From Selenomonadaceae bacterium (GTDB lineage: Bacteria > Bacillota > Negativicutes > Selenomonadales > Selenomonadaceae), in assembly GCA_017515635.1 (NCBI GenBank), contig JAFWFO010000035.1:28000-91999 (forward strand): a stretch of 64,000 bases of DNA, in the 5' to 3' direction. Numbering within the stretch: position 1 is the stretch's first letter; each line of letters starts with the position of its first letter. Shown here piece by piece: positions 16,631-25,958 of this stretch. Under the pieces are notes generated by a model. The model did not search any database. It was not told the DNA's origin and saw only the letters and a list, made by a program, of their open reading frames with translations. The position numbers and the translations under genes were made by a program.

Positions 16631-17608
16631 CTAAGTGTTCGTGTAAGGCGTGGCTATTCGTGCGAATGTTCGTCCGCAGTAACAAGGCTCGCCCATGCGC
16701 CGAACTGCCTGCCCCGTTCGATAGCGAATCAGCGGGATAGCCTGCGCGGTGAGCGTGGTAACGACCAATTCGCCCATGCAGTCATCTTCCTCGATAACTT
16801 TGTCGCTGTCGAACTTGAGCAACTCGAACAGGTAATGATCTTCCTGCACGTGTTGCCCGACGGCCTCTTCGCATTGAAAAATCATTGAGGCATTACCGAT
16901 TTCCGGTGGCGCGAACAGATTAAAAAATTTCGTGGACGTGCGCTCTTCAAGCAGGTGTTGCATCGGATTTTGAATGTTATTCGGGTTTATGCAAATGATT
17001 TTTGACAACGGGTAGTCGGTTAAATTTCGTTCGTCCGTCTGCATTTGGATAATCAGTTGCATAACGAGTTGCGGCGTGCTGACGAGCGTGTCTATACTGA
17101 AAGAGTCCATTAATTCCATCCAATGATGGAGTTTGGTGCCGAAAGGGACGACGGCAACACCGAGCGATTCGAGAGCGTAAAGCACGTCAAGAACGCGGCT
17201 GTCGCTCAAATCGCCTTGAAGGCCGACCACCGAACCGCGCAGGACGTTCACCGCCGCAAGACAGCGAATCATCATTGCGACGTTGTTTTGAATGTCGCCC
17301 TTGGTGTACATGTTCGTTATCTTCCCGAAAGGTTCATCGTGATGATTTATTCGCAAGATGCTTGACAGCGGCAACGTCAAAAATTCCGTCGCGTCCATTC
17401 GGCGCAGTTGGGCAGTCGTCACGAAAGGCAACCTGCGCACGTCCGACAGACTTTGAATGTCCGAAGGTTTGACGCCGCGTTCTCTAAACGCACGGTGATA
17501 ATATTCACTTTTTTCGTAAACCCACGCGACTTGTTGTTTCAATCGGTCGAGTTGCAGAATTTCCAATTCTTCGCGGCGGATCTTCTCCATTTGCGCATCT
17601 GCAAACAT
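16631..17608 (-). CDS. phenylacetate--CoA ligase-like protein, shortened and motif-poor
   Basis: 325 residues against about 430 for PaaK-type ligases. The N-terminal part matches the family (YEKSEYYHRAFRERGVKPSDI, then LSDVRRLPFVTT), and so does the region around GELVVTTLTAQAIPLIRYRTGQ. Two things are missing. The ATP-binding SSGTTGKPT-type loop reads HHDEPFGKIT. The frame also stops just after CYCGRTFARI, so the C-terminal lid with the catalytic lysine is absent. An active adenylating enzyme is therefore unlikely. It lies 14 bp downstream of cheR on the same strand. Its role is unknown; it may be a decaying gene or a ligand-binding relic. Confidence 0.75.
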   Translation of the reverse strand: MFADAQMEKIRREELEILQLDRLKQQVAWVYEKSEYYHRAFRERGVKPSDIQSLSDVRRLPFVTTAQLRRMDATEFLTLPLSSILRINHHDEPFGKITNMYTKGDIQNNVAMMIRCLAAVNVLRGSVVGLQGDLSDSRVLDVLYALESLGVAVVPFGTKLHHWMELMDSFSIDTLVSTPQLVMQLIIQMQTDERNLTDYPLSKIICINPNNIQNPMQHLLEERTSTKFFNLFAPPEIGNASMIFQCEEAVGQHVQEDHYLFELLKFDSDKVIEEDDCMGELVVTTLTAQAIPLIRYRTGQAVRRMGEPCYCGRTFARIATPYTNT

Positions 17609-17622
17609 AAATCAAACCTTCT

Positions 17623-18408
17623 TCATTTTTCGGGTCTTTGGTAGAAAAACGGTTGAAATGTCGTGTAGCCGATTTGTCTTGCGTTCAAAATTGATTCCGT
17701 GCCGCCGACGAAGAGAATGCCGCCGGGACGAAGTGCCTTGAAAAAGTTCGTGTAGAGAACGGATTTTGCTTCTTCGGTGAAGTAAATGACGACGTTGCGG
17801 CAAAGAATCAAGTCGAAATTATTCTCGAAACGATCTTTCAAGAGATTGTGACGACGGAATTCGACGGCGCTTTTGATTTCGGGCTTGATGGCAAATTTTC
17901 CGTCGGGCGTCTTGGTGAAATATTTCGTCTTGCGGTCGGGACGCATTGCGCGCAATTCGTCGGGCGTGTAAATGCCCTGTTTGGCCTTGCCGATGATTTC
18001 AATGTCCAAGTCGGTCGCCAAAATTCTGTGACGTTGACCGGGCGTCAATTCCTTCATGATTATCGACAGCGAATAAGGTTCCGCGCCGATTGAACAGCCT
18101 GCGCTCCAGATGTTGAGCGAATTGTTTTTCTTGAGCAGGTAAGGAATAATGTCCGTTTCAAGCTTGCTGAACTTGTCGGGCGTGCGGAAGAATTCCGAGA
18201 CGTTGATTGTAAGGTACTCGATAAAGTCCGCGAACTTCTGTTTGTCTCTGACCGCGTCGGCAAAAAAAGACGTGTAGGATTTGAATTCCGTCTTGCCAAT
18301 GAGGTTGTTGATTCGACGGCGCATTTGCTGTTCCTTGTACAACTGCAAATCAATGCCGGTTTTGCGATTCAGTTGTTGCTTAAAAATTTCCCAGTCCTTG
18401 TCGTCCAT
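17623..18408 (-). CDS. cheR: chemotaxis protein methyltransferase CheR
   Basis: 261 residues. A small N-terminal helical domain (TGIDLQLYKEQQMRRRINN) is followed by a SAM-dependent methyltransferase core: NVSEFFRTPDKF, IWSAGCSIGAEPYSL (SAM site), ATDLD, and FDLILCRNVVIYF. It methylates glutamates of chemoreceptors; one such receptor is encoded at 37935-39620. AAGGGGG precedes the ATG. No cheB, cheA or cheW is next to it in the window. Confidence 0.95.
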   Translation of the reverse strand: MDDKDWEIFKQQLNRKTGIDLQLYKEQQMRRRINNLIGKTEFKSYTSFFADAVRDKQKFADFIEYLTINVSEFFRTPDKFSKLETDIIPYLLKKNNSLNIWSAGCSIGAEPYSLSIIMKELTPGQRHRILATDLDIEIIGKAKQGIYTPDELRAMRPDRKTKYFTKTPDGKFAIKPEIKSAVEFRRHNLLKDRFENNFDLILCRNVVIYFTEEAKSVLYTNFFKALRPGGILFVGGTESILNARQIGYTTFQPFFYQRPEK

Positions 18409-18493
18409 AAAATTTCCCCCTTAAATTGATTGTCGCGAAAACTTATTTGCATTGTAACAGAGCCACAGAATATTTTCAACGCAACGAAAAATT

Positions 18494-19720
18494 TTATAGG
18501 GTTTGTAAAGCATGAGCCGCGCCCAAAATTCCAATCGCCGCGTGTTCAAAAGTCAAGCCGCCCTGTAAAAATACGGTGAACGGTTCGCGAATCGGTGCGT
18601 CGGCAGAAAGTTCGATTGACGCGCCCTGAACGAAGGTGCCCGCCGCCATGATGACTTTGTCCGCGTAACCGGGCATGTCCCACGGTTCGGGCGTCGCGAA
18701 AGAATCCACGGGCGAAAAATTTTGTATCGCCTGACAGAATTTTATCAGCCGCTCCGCTGTTTTGAGTTCGATTGCCTGAATTATGTCGCCGCGAATTTCT
18801 TCGGGCAAAGGATGAGTTTTGTAGCCGAGTTTCGTAAAAATTCCCGCCGCGAAAATTGCCGCCTTGATTGCCTGCGCGGTTACGTGCGGTGCCAAAAATA
18901 AACCTTGATACAAAAGTCGCGGCGTTCCGAGACTCGCGCCCAATTCGTCGCCCATGCCGGGTGCCGTCAAGCGATACGACGCAAGCTCAACTAAATCTTT
19001 TCTGCCGACAATGTAACCGCCGGTTGGAGCCAATCCGCCGCCGATATTTTTAATCAAGCTGCCTGCAACAAAATCCGCGCCGACTTCGACGGGTTCGCGG
19101 GTCTCGACAAATTCGCCGTAGCAATTATCAATCAGCGTCGCGCAATTCGGATTGACGGCTTTAACTTCCGCGCAGATTTTTTCGATGTCGGCGGTCGTCA
19201 ACGGTTCGCGCAACGAATAGCCGCGACTGCGTTGAATCAGCGCGAGTTTCGTTTTCGGCGTGATGAAATTTTTTATCGCGGGGAGGTCGACTTTCCCGTT
19301 GACCAGCGGCAGTTCGCGATAACTGACGCCGAATTCTTTCAGTGAGCCGCGTGATTCGTGCGCGTGCCCGATAACCGTTTGCAACGTGTCGTAAGGTTCG
19401 CCCGTCAACGAAACAAGCTCATCATTCGGGCGCAGGACGCCGAAAAGTGCCGTCGCAAGCGCGTGCGTGCCCGAAACAAATTGCGTGCGGACAAGTGCCG
19501 CCTGAGCAAAAAAAATCTGCGCGAAGAGCTCATCAAGCTTCTCGCGCCCGATGTCGCCGTAAGCGTAGCCCGTCGACGTTTTAAAGTGCGCGTCGGAAAT
19601 TTTCAGTTGCCGCATTGCGTCCAGAACTTTTTCGGTGTTGCGTTCGGAAATTTCGTCGACGCGGGCAAAACTTTCGACGACTTCGCTAAGGACGATTTTT
19701 TTTAATTCGTTTAAGTTCAT
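18494..19720 (-). CDS. PLP-dependent lyase of the aluminium-resistance/methionine gamma-lyase family
   Basis: 408 residues, fold type I PLP enzyme. The SGTHALATALFGVLRPND segment and the Schiff-base lysine in AGSLIKNIGGG are seen, with LIDNCYGEF supplying the cofactor aspartate. This is the group annotated as YnbB or aluminium-resistance protein, related to cystathionine lyases; the natural substrate is uncertain. The ATG at 19720 overlaps the stop of the upstream kinase gene (ATGA), so translation is probably coupled. The frame stays open 11 codons further upstream, but that part lies inside the kinase gene. Confidence 0.88.
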   Translation of the reverse strand: MNLNELKKIVLSEVVESFARVDEISERNTEKVLDAMRQLKISDAHFKTSTGYAYGDIGREKLDELFAQIFFAQAALVRTQFVSGTHALATALFGVLRPNDELVSLTGEPYDTLQTVIGHAHESRGSLKEFGVSYRELPLVNGKVDLPAIKNFITPKTKLALIQRSRGYSLREPLTTADIEKICAEVKAVNPNCATLIDNCYGEFVETREPVEVGADFVAGSLIKNIGGGLAPTGGYIVGRKDLVELASYRLTAPGMGDELGASLGTPRLLYQGLFLAPHVTAQAIKAAIFAAGIFTKLGYKTHPLPEEIRGDIIQAIELKTAERLIKFCQAIQNFSPVDSFATPEPWDMPGYADKVIMAAGTFVQGASIELSADAPIREPFTVFLQGGLTFEHAAIGILGAAHALQTL

Positions 19721-20424
19721 GCCTTGATAAATTCTCCGTCTAAAAATTTCCAAGTCGCGTCGGCTTTGGCGGAATTGTTTATGACGCGTTCAATGTTTCG
19801 TGCGTCACTGAACTCGAAAAATTTTTCCGCCGCTTCGGGTGACGAGCCGCCTTGAATTTTGCGATTAATCAGTCGCGGGCGAAGAATTTCACGCGGCACG
19901 TCCAGAAAAACCGAATAATCGGTAAGCGTGCGAATGGTCGTCCAGCCCGTGTCCTTGAGCAAAAGATAGTTGCCCTCGATTAAAATAATTTCGTCCTCGA
20001 CGCTCAAATAATCGGGCAACACGTCATGAATTTTTCGGTCGTAAATATTCCAGTTGGTGCCCTCTTGCCGAACTTCGCGGATTTTGTCAACCAACAAATC
20101 CACGTCAAAAGTTTCGGGCGCACCTTTGATGTCCCGCATTAAAATTTGTTCGCCGTCGCGCTCAACGGTCGTGATGTCCATGTACGCCGCCGAAAAGTGA
20201 TAGCCGTCCATCGGCAGTGCGCGAATCGTATCAACTTCGCTTTTGCGTTCGCGGCTGAGTTGCTCCAAAAAATTCGCCAACGTCGACTTTCCCGAACCCG
20301 GTGCGCCGACAAGGTACGCGATAACTTTTCGGTCAAGCGTCATGCGCAATGAAGTTAATTCGTGCAGAAACGGCATAAAAATTTCTTCAATCGTATCCGC
20401 GTTGTAAATGTTTTTTTCGTCCAT
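19717..20424 (-). CDS. P-loop nucleoside/sugar kinase family protein (YggC-like)
   Basis: 235 residues. Walker A is GAPGSGKST (about residues 40-48). The segment MDGYHFSAAYMD and the strand IILIEGNYLLL match the uridine kinase/pantothenate kinase/YggC group, with the arginine-rich RPRLINRKIQGG lid. The substrate is unknown. GAGGTG precedes the ATG. It is translationally coupled to the PLP lyase gene downstream, which suggests that the two act on one pathway. Confidence 0.85.
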   Translation of the reverse strand: MDEKNIYNADTIEEIFMPFLHELTSLRMTLDRKVIAYLVGAPGSGKSTLANFLEQLSRERKSEVDTIRALPMDGYHFSAAYMDITTVERDGEQILMRDIKGAPETFDVDLLVDKIREVRQEGTNWNIYDRKIHDVLPDYLSVEDEIILIEGNYLLLKDTGWTTIRTLTDYSVFLDVPREILRPRLINRKIQGGSSPEAAEKFFEFSDARNIERVINNSAKADATWKFLDGEFIKA

Positions 20425-20433
20425 AAAATCACC

Positions 20434-22434
20434 TCAAGATTTGCCACGAACAATTTTGCAGAACAGCGCAATCATCGAGACAAAAACAATTAATCCCAAA
20501 ATTTCGGCCGTGCCGCCGAAGTCACTGCCGACCAAGTCCAACGGTGAATCCAAGCCGCCGGCGGAAACGGAAATTGCAACCACAGCCGCCAACAACACGC
20601 CGATTAAACTTTCGCCGACTATTAAGCCCGACGCAAACAAAGTTCCGCGACGTTTGCTTTTCTCGACTTCGACTTGATTGGACATTGAGCGTTCCAAAAA
20701 ATATCCCATGACCGCGCCGATAACCAACGGCGTTTGCAGTGACGGCGGAAGATACATTCCAATTCCGACAGCCAACGACGGTAAGCAAAGATTTTTCGTG
20801 TTGCTTCTCAATAAGCTGTCGATAACGACAATTACCACGCCGAGCGCAATCCCGAAATAAATATATTCCCAAGCAAGATTCGCGGAAAAAATTCCCTGCG
20901 CAATCATCGTCATTAATGTCGCTTGAGGAGCCGCCAACGCATCATCGGGATTTCATGTCGGGACGCGGCAAAGCTCCACTGAAACCGTAAGCCTGATATA
21001 GCAAATTCAGCACGGGCGCAATGACCAACGAACCGACAATGCACCCCAGCAACAACGCAATCTGCTGATTTTTCGGCGTTGCGCCGACAAGATAGCCCGT
21101 CTTTAAATCTTGCATATTGTCGTTGGAAACACAGGCTATCGCAAGAATTATGCTTGTCGTAAAAATTGCCGCCGCCGTCGCAAATTTCGTGCCGCCCTCC
21201 AAATCGAAAATCCCGAACGATTTACATAACGCCATCATCACCGGAGACGAAATTATTATTCCCAAAATGCCGATACCGGAAATCGGGGATGAGGACGTGC
21301 CGACCAAGCCCGCCATATACGTACAGGCCGCCGCAATCAAAAATCCCATGATAACTGCCAACAATACGCCGGCCAATGTAAACGTCAATGTCTGTTCGAC
21401 GGGGAGACCTTCCACGCTGACGAACAAATAAAAAATTCCCAACAAGCCCGCGAACATCACCAAAAAGACTATCAAGATTGAACGAATTGACATGTCGGTA
21501 TCCGTGCGTTGCCCGGCTTGATTTGCATTCGTTGTTCGCGCAGATTGAATTGCTTCTTTGATGCCGTCAATGACGGGACGAGACAACTTTATCAGCGTCC
21601 AAATTGCCGCAACGCCCATTGCACCCGCGCCGATTAATCGAACTTTGCCTGTGTAACACATCTGCGCGAATTCTTGCATCGTTTGACCGTCGGCAGGTGC
21701 GCCCGTTATTGTGAAATAGGGAATCATATCATGACGCCCCACGCCAAAATTACGCCCGTGAGCAACGCAAGCCCGCTTGAAATGCCGATTAAATAGCCCG
21801 CACCAACCAAAGCCGTCGAATAACCCATTGACAGTTGCGTCATGCCGGAGCCGACGTAAAACCAAAGTCCGAGACCGTCCGACAAAACTTTAAAGCCGCT
21901 TGTGCACAGCGCGATAACTCCCGAAATTCCGCTGCCCGTCAAAAGTTCGCGAATATCTGCGGAATTGTCTTGACTGTTCGACTCGCCGACTTTCAAAATT
22001 TCCGCCGTCGCCACGCCTTCAGGGTACGGTAAATCGCTGTGTACAACCATTGCACGACGCAAAGGAATTGTGAACAGCACGCCGAGACAACCGCCGCATG
22101 CCGAAACCAAAAGCGTTTGCCACAGCTCAAAATCTTGCCAATAGCCGATCATCAACATACCGGGAATAATGAACATTAACGCTGCCAACGTGCCCGCCGC
22201 CGATGCCTGAGTTTGTACCATGTTATTTTCCAAAATGTTGGAACCGTGCGCCATTCGCAAAACCGCCATTGAAATGACGGCTGCGGGAATTGCCGACGAA
22301 AATGTTAAGCCGACTTTCAGCCCCAAATAGACATTTGACGCCGTGAAAATAACTGTGAGCACCGCACCGAGTAACATGCCGCGAAAAGTCAGCTCAGGCA
22401 TTTCGATATGTGTGAAGCCCGAATTTTGTTTCAT
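20434..22434 (-). pseudogene. OPT-family oligopeptide transporter, broken by two frameshifts
   Basis: The protein is spread over three frames: residues from 22434 (start MKQNSGFTHIEMPELTFRG), a middle part (IPYFTITGAPADGQ to GALPRPDM) and an end part (ALAAPQATLMTM to VRGKS). Joined, they give about 665 residues with the many helices and the NxMVQT/GGxxG features of OPT transporters. Break 1 is a 5-bp tandem duplication (ATCAT twice) at 21723-21732. Break 2 is one extra T in the run at 20951-20953. Between the breaks the sequence reads well, so the loss is recent, or these are sequencing errors. An intact gene would import small peptides or metal chelates. Confidence 0.85.
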
Positions 22435-22491
22435 AATCCTCCAATCAAGTCATTAAAATTTTTTTCGTAACAAAACCCTTACAAGCTTGAA

Positions 22492-22520
22492 AGTATAAAC
22501 GGAACTTGTATAAAAGTCTA
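22492..22520 (-). promoter_or_regulatory. predicted promoter of the OPT gene
   Basis: On the minus strand TAGACT and TATACT with a 17-bp spacer, ending 58 bp before the OPT start. Confidence 0.5.
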
Positions 22521-22550
22521 CGTGGGCGGTAAAAATTTTCCACGCAACCA

Positions 22551-22580
22551 AAAAGCCTCGACCGATTGTCGAGGCAAAAA
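22551..22580. terminator. terminator between the nitroreductase-like gene and the OPT gene
   Basis: GCCTCGAC and GTCGAGGC form a perfect 8-bp stem with a 5-nt loop. An A run on one side and a T run on the other let it work on either strand. It ends the gene at 22590-23081. Confidence 0.85.
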
Positions 22581-22589
22581 TTTTTCGAT

Positions 22590-23081
22590 TTACATGTCGC
22601 CGTGCTTAACAAGTTCACGAGCCGCCTTGCCCGTCAAATGCTCAATTTCCAAAACGAGCACCGCCAAAGCGTCTACGCGGGCAAGTTCACGTTCGCGGCG
22701 TTCATCACTTGCCGACGCACAAAATTTATCAGCCAAAAGTTCCAGCCCGTGAACTTTTTCCGCAACATCCTCGACGACTTTAATTCGCCCGAAAGCAATT
22801 GCGCTTGAAAAATACGTGGTGAATTCTTCGGCAATGACTTCGTGCCTGTCGACGACGCAGAACGAAACTTTTTCGTTGCGGGCAATGGCGTCGATTTTGT
22901 GTCCGACTTTCGCGCTGTGAAAATAAATTTTTTTGCCGTCGACCGCGTAATTAATCGGCACGGCGTAACTGTAACCGTCGTCGCCGGAAAGTGCCAAAAT
23001 TCCGTAATCGCCTTCGCGCAGAATTTTTTCGGCGGTTTCAGTCGAAATGACGCAATTTTTTCGCCGCATTTCTCTGAACAC
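22590..23081 (-). CDS. pyridoxamine 5'-phosphate oxidase-family (NimA-like) flavoprotein
   Basis: 163 residues with the split-barrel FMN-binding fold. The opening MRRKNCVISTETAEKILREG and the segments YGILALSGDDGYSYAVPINYAVDGKKIYFHSAKVGHKIDAI are typical of NimA/5-nitroimidazole resistance-like proteins. These bind FMN or haem and reduce small molecules; the substrate here is unknown. It is followed by its own terminator. The small coiled-coil gene upstream ends 6 bp before it, so the two are probably co-transcribed. Confidence 0.85.
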   Translation of the reverse strand: MFREMRRKNCVISTETAEKILREGDYGILALSGDDGYSYAVPINYAVDGKKIYFHSAKVGHKIDAIARNEKVSFCVVDRHEVIAEEFTTYFSSAIAFGRIKVVEDVAEKVHGLELLADKFCASASDERRERELARVDALAVLVLEIEHLTGKAARELVKHGDM

Positions 23082-23087
23082 GTCAAA

Positions 23088-23468
23088 TCACCGTCCCGCG
23101 CTCACTCCGTCGCGAATAAATTTGGCAAGCTTTTCGCTCTCTTTTGCCGCGCTGTCGACTTTGACAATTTCCATGCGAAGTTCCATAAGCATTTTAATTG
23201 CCGCGTCGATTTTTTTGACGGTCAAACCTTCTTCATCTTCGCCGAGTTTTTTGAGCGACTGCGAACAACTGCGCAAAAGTTTTTCACGCAATTCAGTGCG
23301 ATATTTTTTCCGCGATTCGATTTCCGCCGCCAAATTTTCCAGTTGCTCCATCGTGTGAATTGCCGCCAGCCAATCATATTTGAGTTGTGCGGAAAACGGA
23401 ACGTCAATGTCGCCTGACTTAATTTTTCCGCTGTCCATCATTTCTTTGAATCTGTCTATCGTTGCCAA
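23088..23468 (-). CDS. small helical protein of unknown function
   Basis: About 126 residues, charged and predicted to be largely helical, with heptad-like stretches (EQLENLAAEIESRKKYRTEL and KKIDAAIKMLMELRMEI). No known domain is recognised and no signal peptide is present. A TTG at 23474 also opens the frame, but it is only 2 bp from the AGGGAG ribosome site; the TTG at 23468 is well spaced. A heptad repeat block lies immediately upstream, between this gene and pnp. Confidence 0.65.
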   Translation of the reverse strand: MATIDRFKEMMDSGKIKSGDIDVPFSAQLKYDWLAAIHTMEQLENLAAEIESRKKYRTELREKLLRSCSQSLKKLGEDEEGLTVKKIDAAIKMLMELRMEIVKVDSAAKESEKLAKFIRDGVSAGR

Positions 23469-23489
23469 CTTCAACGCTCCCTTTCTATC

Positions 23490-23568
23490 AGTTAGGAGTT
23501 AGGAGTTAGGAGTTAGGAATTAGGAGTTACAACTTCAAACTTCAAACTCCCAACTCCACACTTTAAAT
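23490..23568. repeat. 7-bp-periodic inverted repeat block (heptad block 2)
   Basis: Four perfect GTTAGGA units plus one variant are followed by five units related to AACTTCA or AACTCCC on the right, an imperfect inverted complement. It occupies the whole space between pnp and the next gene. Confidence 0.85.
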
Positions 23569-25833
23569 TTATCTGTCACGGCGACGACGCGGGTCGCGGT
23601 TTTTCAAGTCACGCAAATCTTTAATCGTGCGCGAGCCGTCGGAATTGCGCGGGCGATTGTCACTGCGCGGCGGGCGATTGTCACTGCGCGGAGGACGATT
23701 ATCACTGCGCGGCGGTCTGTCATTTCGTTGCGGTCGCGGCGAATCACCTTCCAAAAGTGCGCGGTGACTTGCGTTGATTCTGCCTTTGTCGTCAACCTCG
23801 GTGATTTTGACTTTAAGCTTGTCGCCGACTTTAACAACTTCCTCGACGGTCTCAATGCGCCGCGTCGACAGTTGCGAAATGTGGCACAGTGCTTCCTTGC
23901 CGAAAGAAATTTCCACGAACGCGCCGATCGGCATGATTCGCGTGACGGTGCCTTCGTAGACTTCGCCGACGGTGACTTCGTGAACAATTTCCTCGATAAT
24001 TTCAATCGCACGGTCAATGCCTTCGACACTCTTGCTTGTGACGAAAATTTGTCCGTCTTCGTGAATGTCGATTTCAACGCCCGTTTCTTCGATAATTTTG
24101 TTGATGACTTTGCCGCCCGTGCCGATAACTTCGCGAATTTTATCAACGTCAATTTTAAGCGTGCGGACACGCGGAGCATACGGCGACAAATCGGACGCGG
24201 GTTCGCTGATAACTTCAAGCATCTTGCCCAAAATGAAACTTCTGCCGCGTTTCGCCTGAGCAAGCGCGTCGCTTAAAATTTCCCGCGAAATGCCGGCAAC
24301 TTTGATGTCCATTTGAATTGCCGTGACGCCTTCGGTTGTGCCCGCAACTTTAAAGTCCATGTCGCCGAGCGCATCTTCCATGCCTTGAATGTCCGTTAAA
24401 ATTGTGTGCGCGTCGCCGTCTTTGACGAGACCCATTGCCACGCCGCTGACGGGACGTTTAATCGGAACGCCGGCTTGCATGAGGCTTAACGTGCTTCCGC
24501 AAACGCTACCCATTGAACTTGAGCCGTTACTTTCCAAAACTTCCGAGACAAGGCGAATCGTGTAAGGAAAATCTTCAATCGACGGAATGACGGGGACAAG
24601 TGCACGTTCAGCCAACGCGCCGTGACCGATTTCGCGACGACCGGGCGAACGAGCGGGACGAGCTTCGCCGACGCTGTAGCCGGGGAAATTGTAATGGTGA
24701 ATGTAATGCTTCGTGTATTCCGGCTCAAGCCCGTCAATAATTTGTTCGTCGCCGATTGAGCCGAGAGTTGTAATTGTCAAAACTTGAGTTTGTCCGCGTG
24801 TGAAAAGTCCCGAACCGTGCGTGCGAGCAAACAAGCCGACTTCACAACTTATCGGGCGAACTTCTTCGAGAGCGCGACCGTCGGGACGAATTTTTTCGTG
24901 CGTTATCATCTTGCGGACAACTTCTTTTTCGGTCTTGTAGAAAATCGCGCCGATTTCTTTTTCAAGCGTCGGGAATTCATCGGCGGGAAATTTTTCTTTC
25001 AGCGTTTCGACAACTTCAGTTTTCACCGCGTTGAGTGCCGCCTCTCGTTCGAGTTTGTCGGGGTTGCGAACGGCTTTGTCAATTTTTTCCGTGGCAAGTT
25101 CACGGACAGCCGCGTCAATTTCTTCGTTCGGCTTGAACAGTTTGACTTCGCGTTTCTCTTTGCCGACAGCCGCTTTAATTTCGTTCTGGAACGCGACAAT
25201 TTTTTTAATCTCTTCGTGTCCGAACAGAATTGCTTCCAAAACAATTTCTTCGGGAAGTTCTTTAACGCCGGCTTCAACCATCATGACGGCATCCGCCGAG
25301 CCCGCGACAATCAAATCCATTTCGGATTCGTCGAGTTGTTCTTTCGTCGGGTTGATGATAAATTCGCCGTTGATTCTGCCGACATGCACGCCCGCTATCG
25401 GGCCGCCGAAAGGAATATCCGACACGCTCAACGCGCAGGACGCACCAATCATGCCCGCGATTTCGGGCGCGTTGTCTTCGTCGAAACAAATTACCGTCGC
25501 GATAATCTGCACGTCGTTACGAAAACCGTCGGGGAACAACGGACGAATCGGGCGGTCAATCAGACGGCTTTTCAAAATTCCTGAAGTTTGCGGACGACCT
25601 TCGCGCTTGATGAATCCGCCCGGGATTTTGCCCGCCGAATACATTTTTTCTTCAAAGTCGACAGTCAGCGGAAAGAAGTCGACGCCTTCGCGGGGTTCTG
25701 CGGACATTGTTGCCGCAACGAGGACGGCCGTATCGCCGTAGCGCACGAGAACTGCGCCGTTGGCCTGTTTAGCCATCTTGCCGTGCTCGACGATTAATTT
25801 TCTGCCGCCGAGCTCCATTTCAAAAGTGTTCAA
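23569..25833 (-). CDS. pnp: polyribonucleotide nucleotidyltransferase (PNPase)
   Basis: 754 residues, a full-length enzyme that degrades RNA 3' to 5' using phosphate. It has two RNase PH domains ([16 protein letters not shown] and [18 protein letters not shown]), a helical linker, a KH domain ([26 protein letters not shown]) and an S1 domain ([20 protein letters not shown]). The C-terminal tail after the S1 domain holds tandem NRPPRSD repeats and ends in a basic RDPRRRRDR. The tail is probably disordered and RNA-binding. Confidence 0.97.
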   Translation of the reverse strand: MNTFEMELGGRKLIVEHGKMAKQANGAVLVRYGDTAVLVAATMSAEPREGVDFFPLTVDFEEKMYSAGKIPGGFIKREGRPQTSGILKSRLIDRPIRPLFPDGFRNDVQIIATVICFDEDNAPEIAGMIGASCALSVSDIPFGGPIAGVHVGRINGEFIINPTKEQLDESEMDLIVAGSADAVMMVEAGVKELPEEIVLEAILFGHEEIKKIVAFQNEIKAAVGKEKREVKLFKPNEEIDAAVRELATEKIDKAVRNPDKLEREAALNAVKTEVVETLKEKFPADEFPTLEKEIGAIFYKTEKEVVRKMITHEKIRPDGRALEEVRPISCEVGLFARTHGSGLFTRGQTQVLTITTLGSIGDEQIIDGLEPEYTKHYIHHYNFPGYSVGEARPARSPGRREIGHGALAERALVPVIPSIEDFPYTIRLVSEVLESNGSSSMGSVCGSTLSLMQAGVPIKRPVSGVAMGLVKDGDAHTILTDIQGMEDALGDMDFKVAGTTEGVTAIQMDIKVAGISREILSDALAQAKRGRSFILGKMLEVISEPASDLSPYAPRVRTLKIDVDKIREVIGTGGKVINKIIEETGVEIDIHEDGQIFVTSKSVEGIDRAIEIIEEIVHEVTVGEVYEGTVTRIMPIGAFVEISFGKEALCHISQLSTRRIETVEEVVKVGDKLKVKITEVDDKGRINASHRALLEGDSPRPQRNDRPPRSDNRPPRSDNRPPRSDNRPRNSDGSRTIKDLRDLKNRDPRRRRDR

Positions 25834-25899
25834 AATTTTTTCCTCCTAATTGTTTGTCAAGCCTAGACTTTCGACAAAAAGTTTTATCTTCCTTCAACG

Positions 25900-25932
25900 A
25901 AAAAACCGCCCCTCGAAATGAAGAGCGGTTTA
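25900..25932 (-). terminator. intrinsic terminator of fba
   Basis: On the minus strand AACCGCTCTTC and GAGGGGCGGTT pair around a short loop and are followed by TTTTTT, 27 bp after the fba stop. Confidence 0.85.
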
Positions 25933-25958
25933 TTTGTATTCGGATTGTGTCCGAAAAA

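Noticed and set aside
23490..23568. CRISPR-like array
   Set aside because: The units are 7 bp and contiguous, with no spacers, and no cas genes are in the window.
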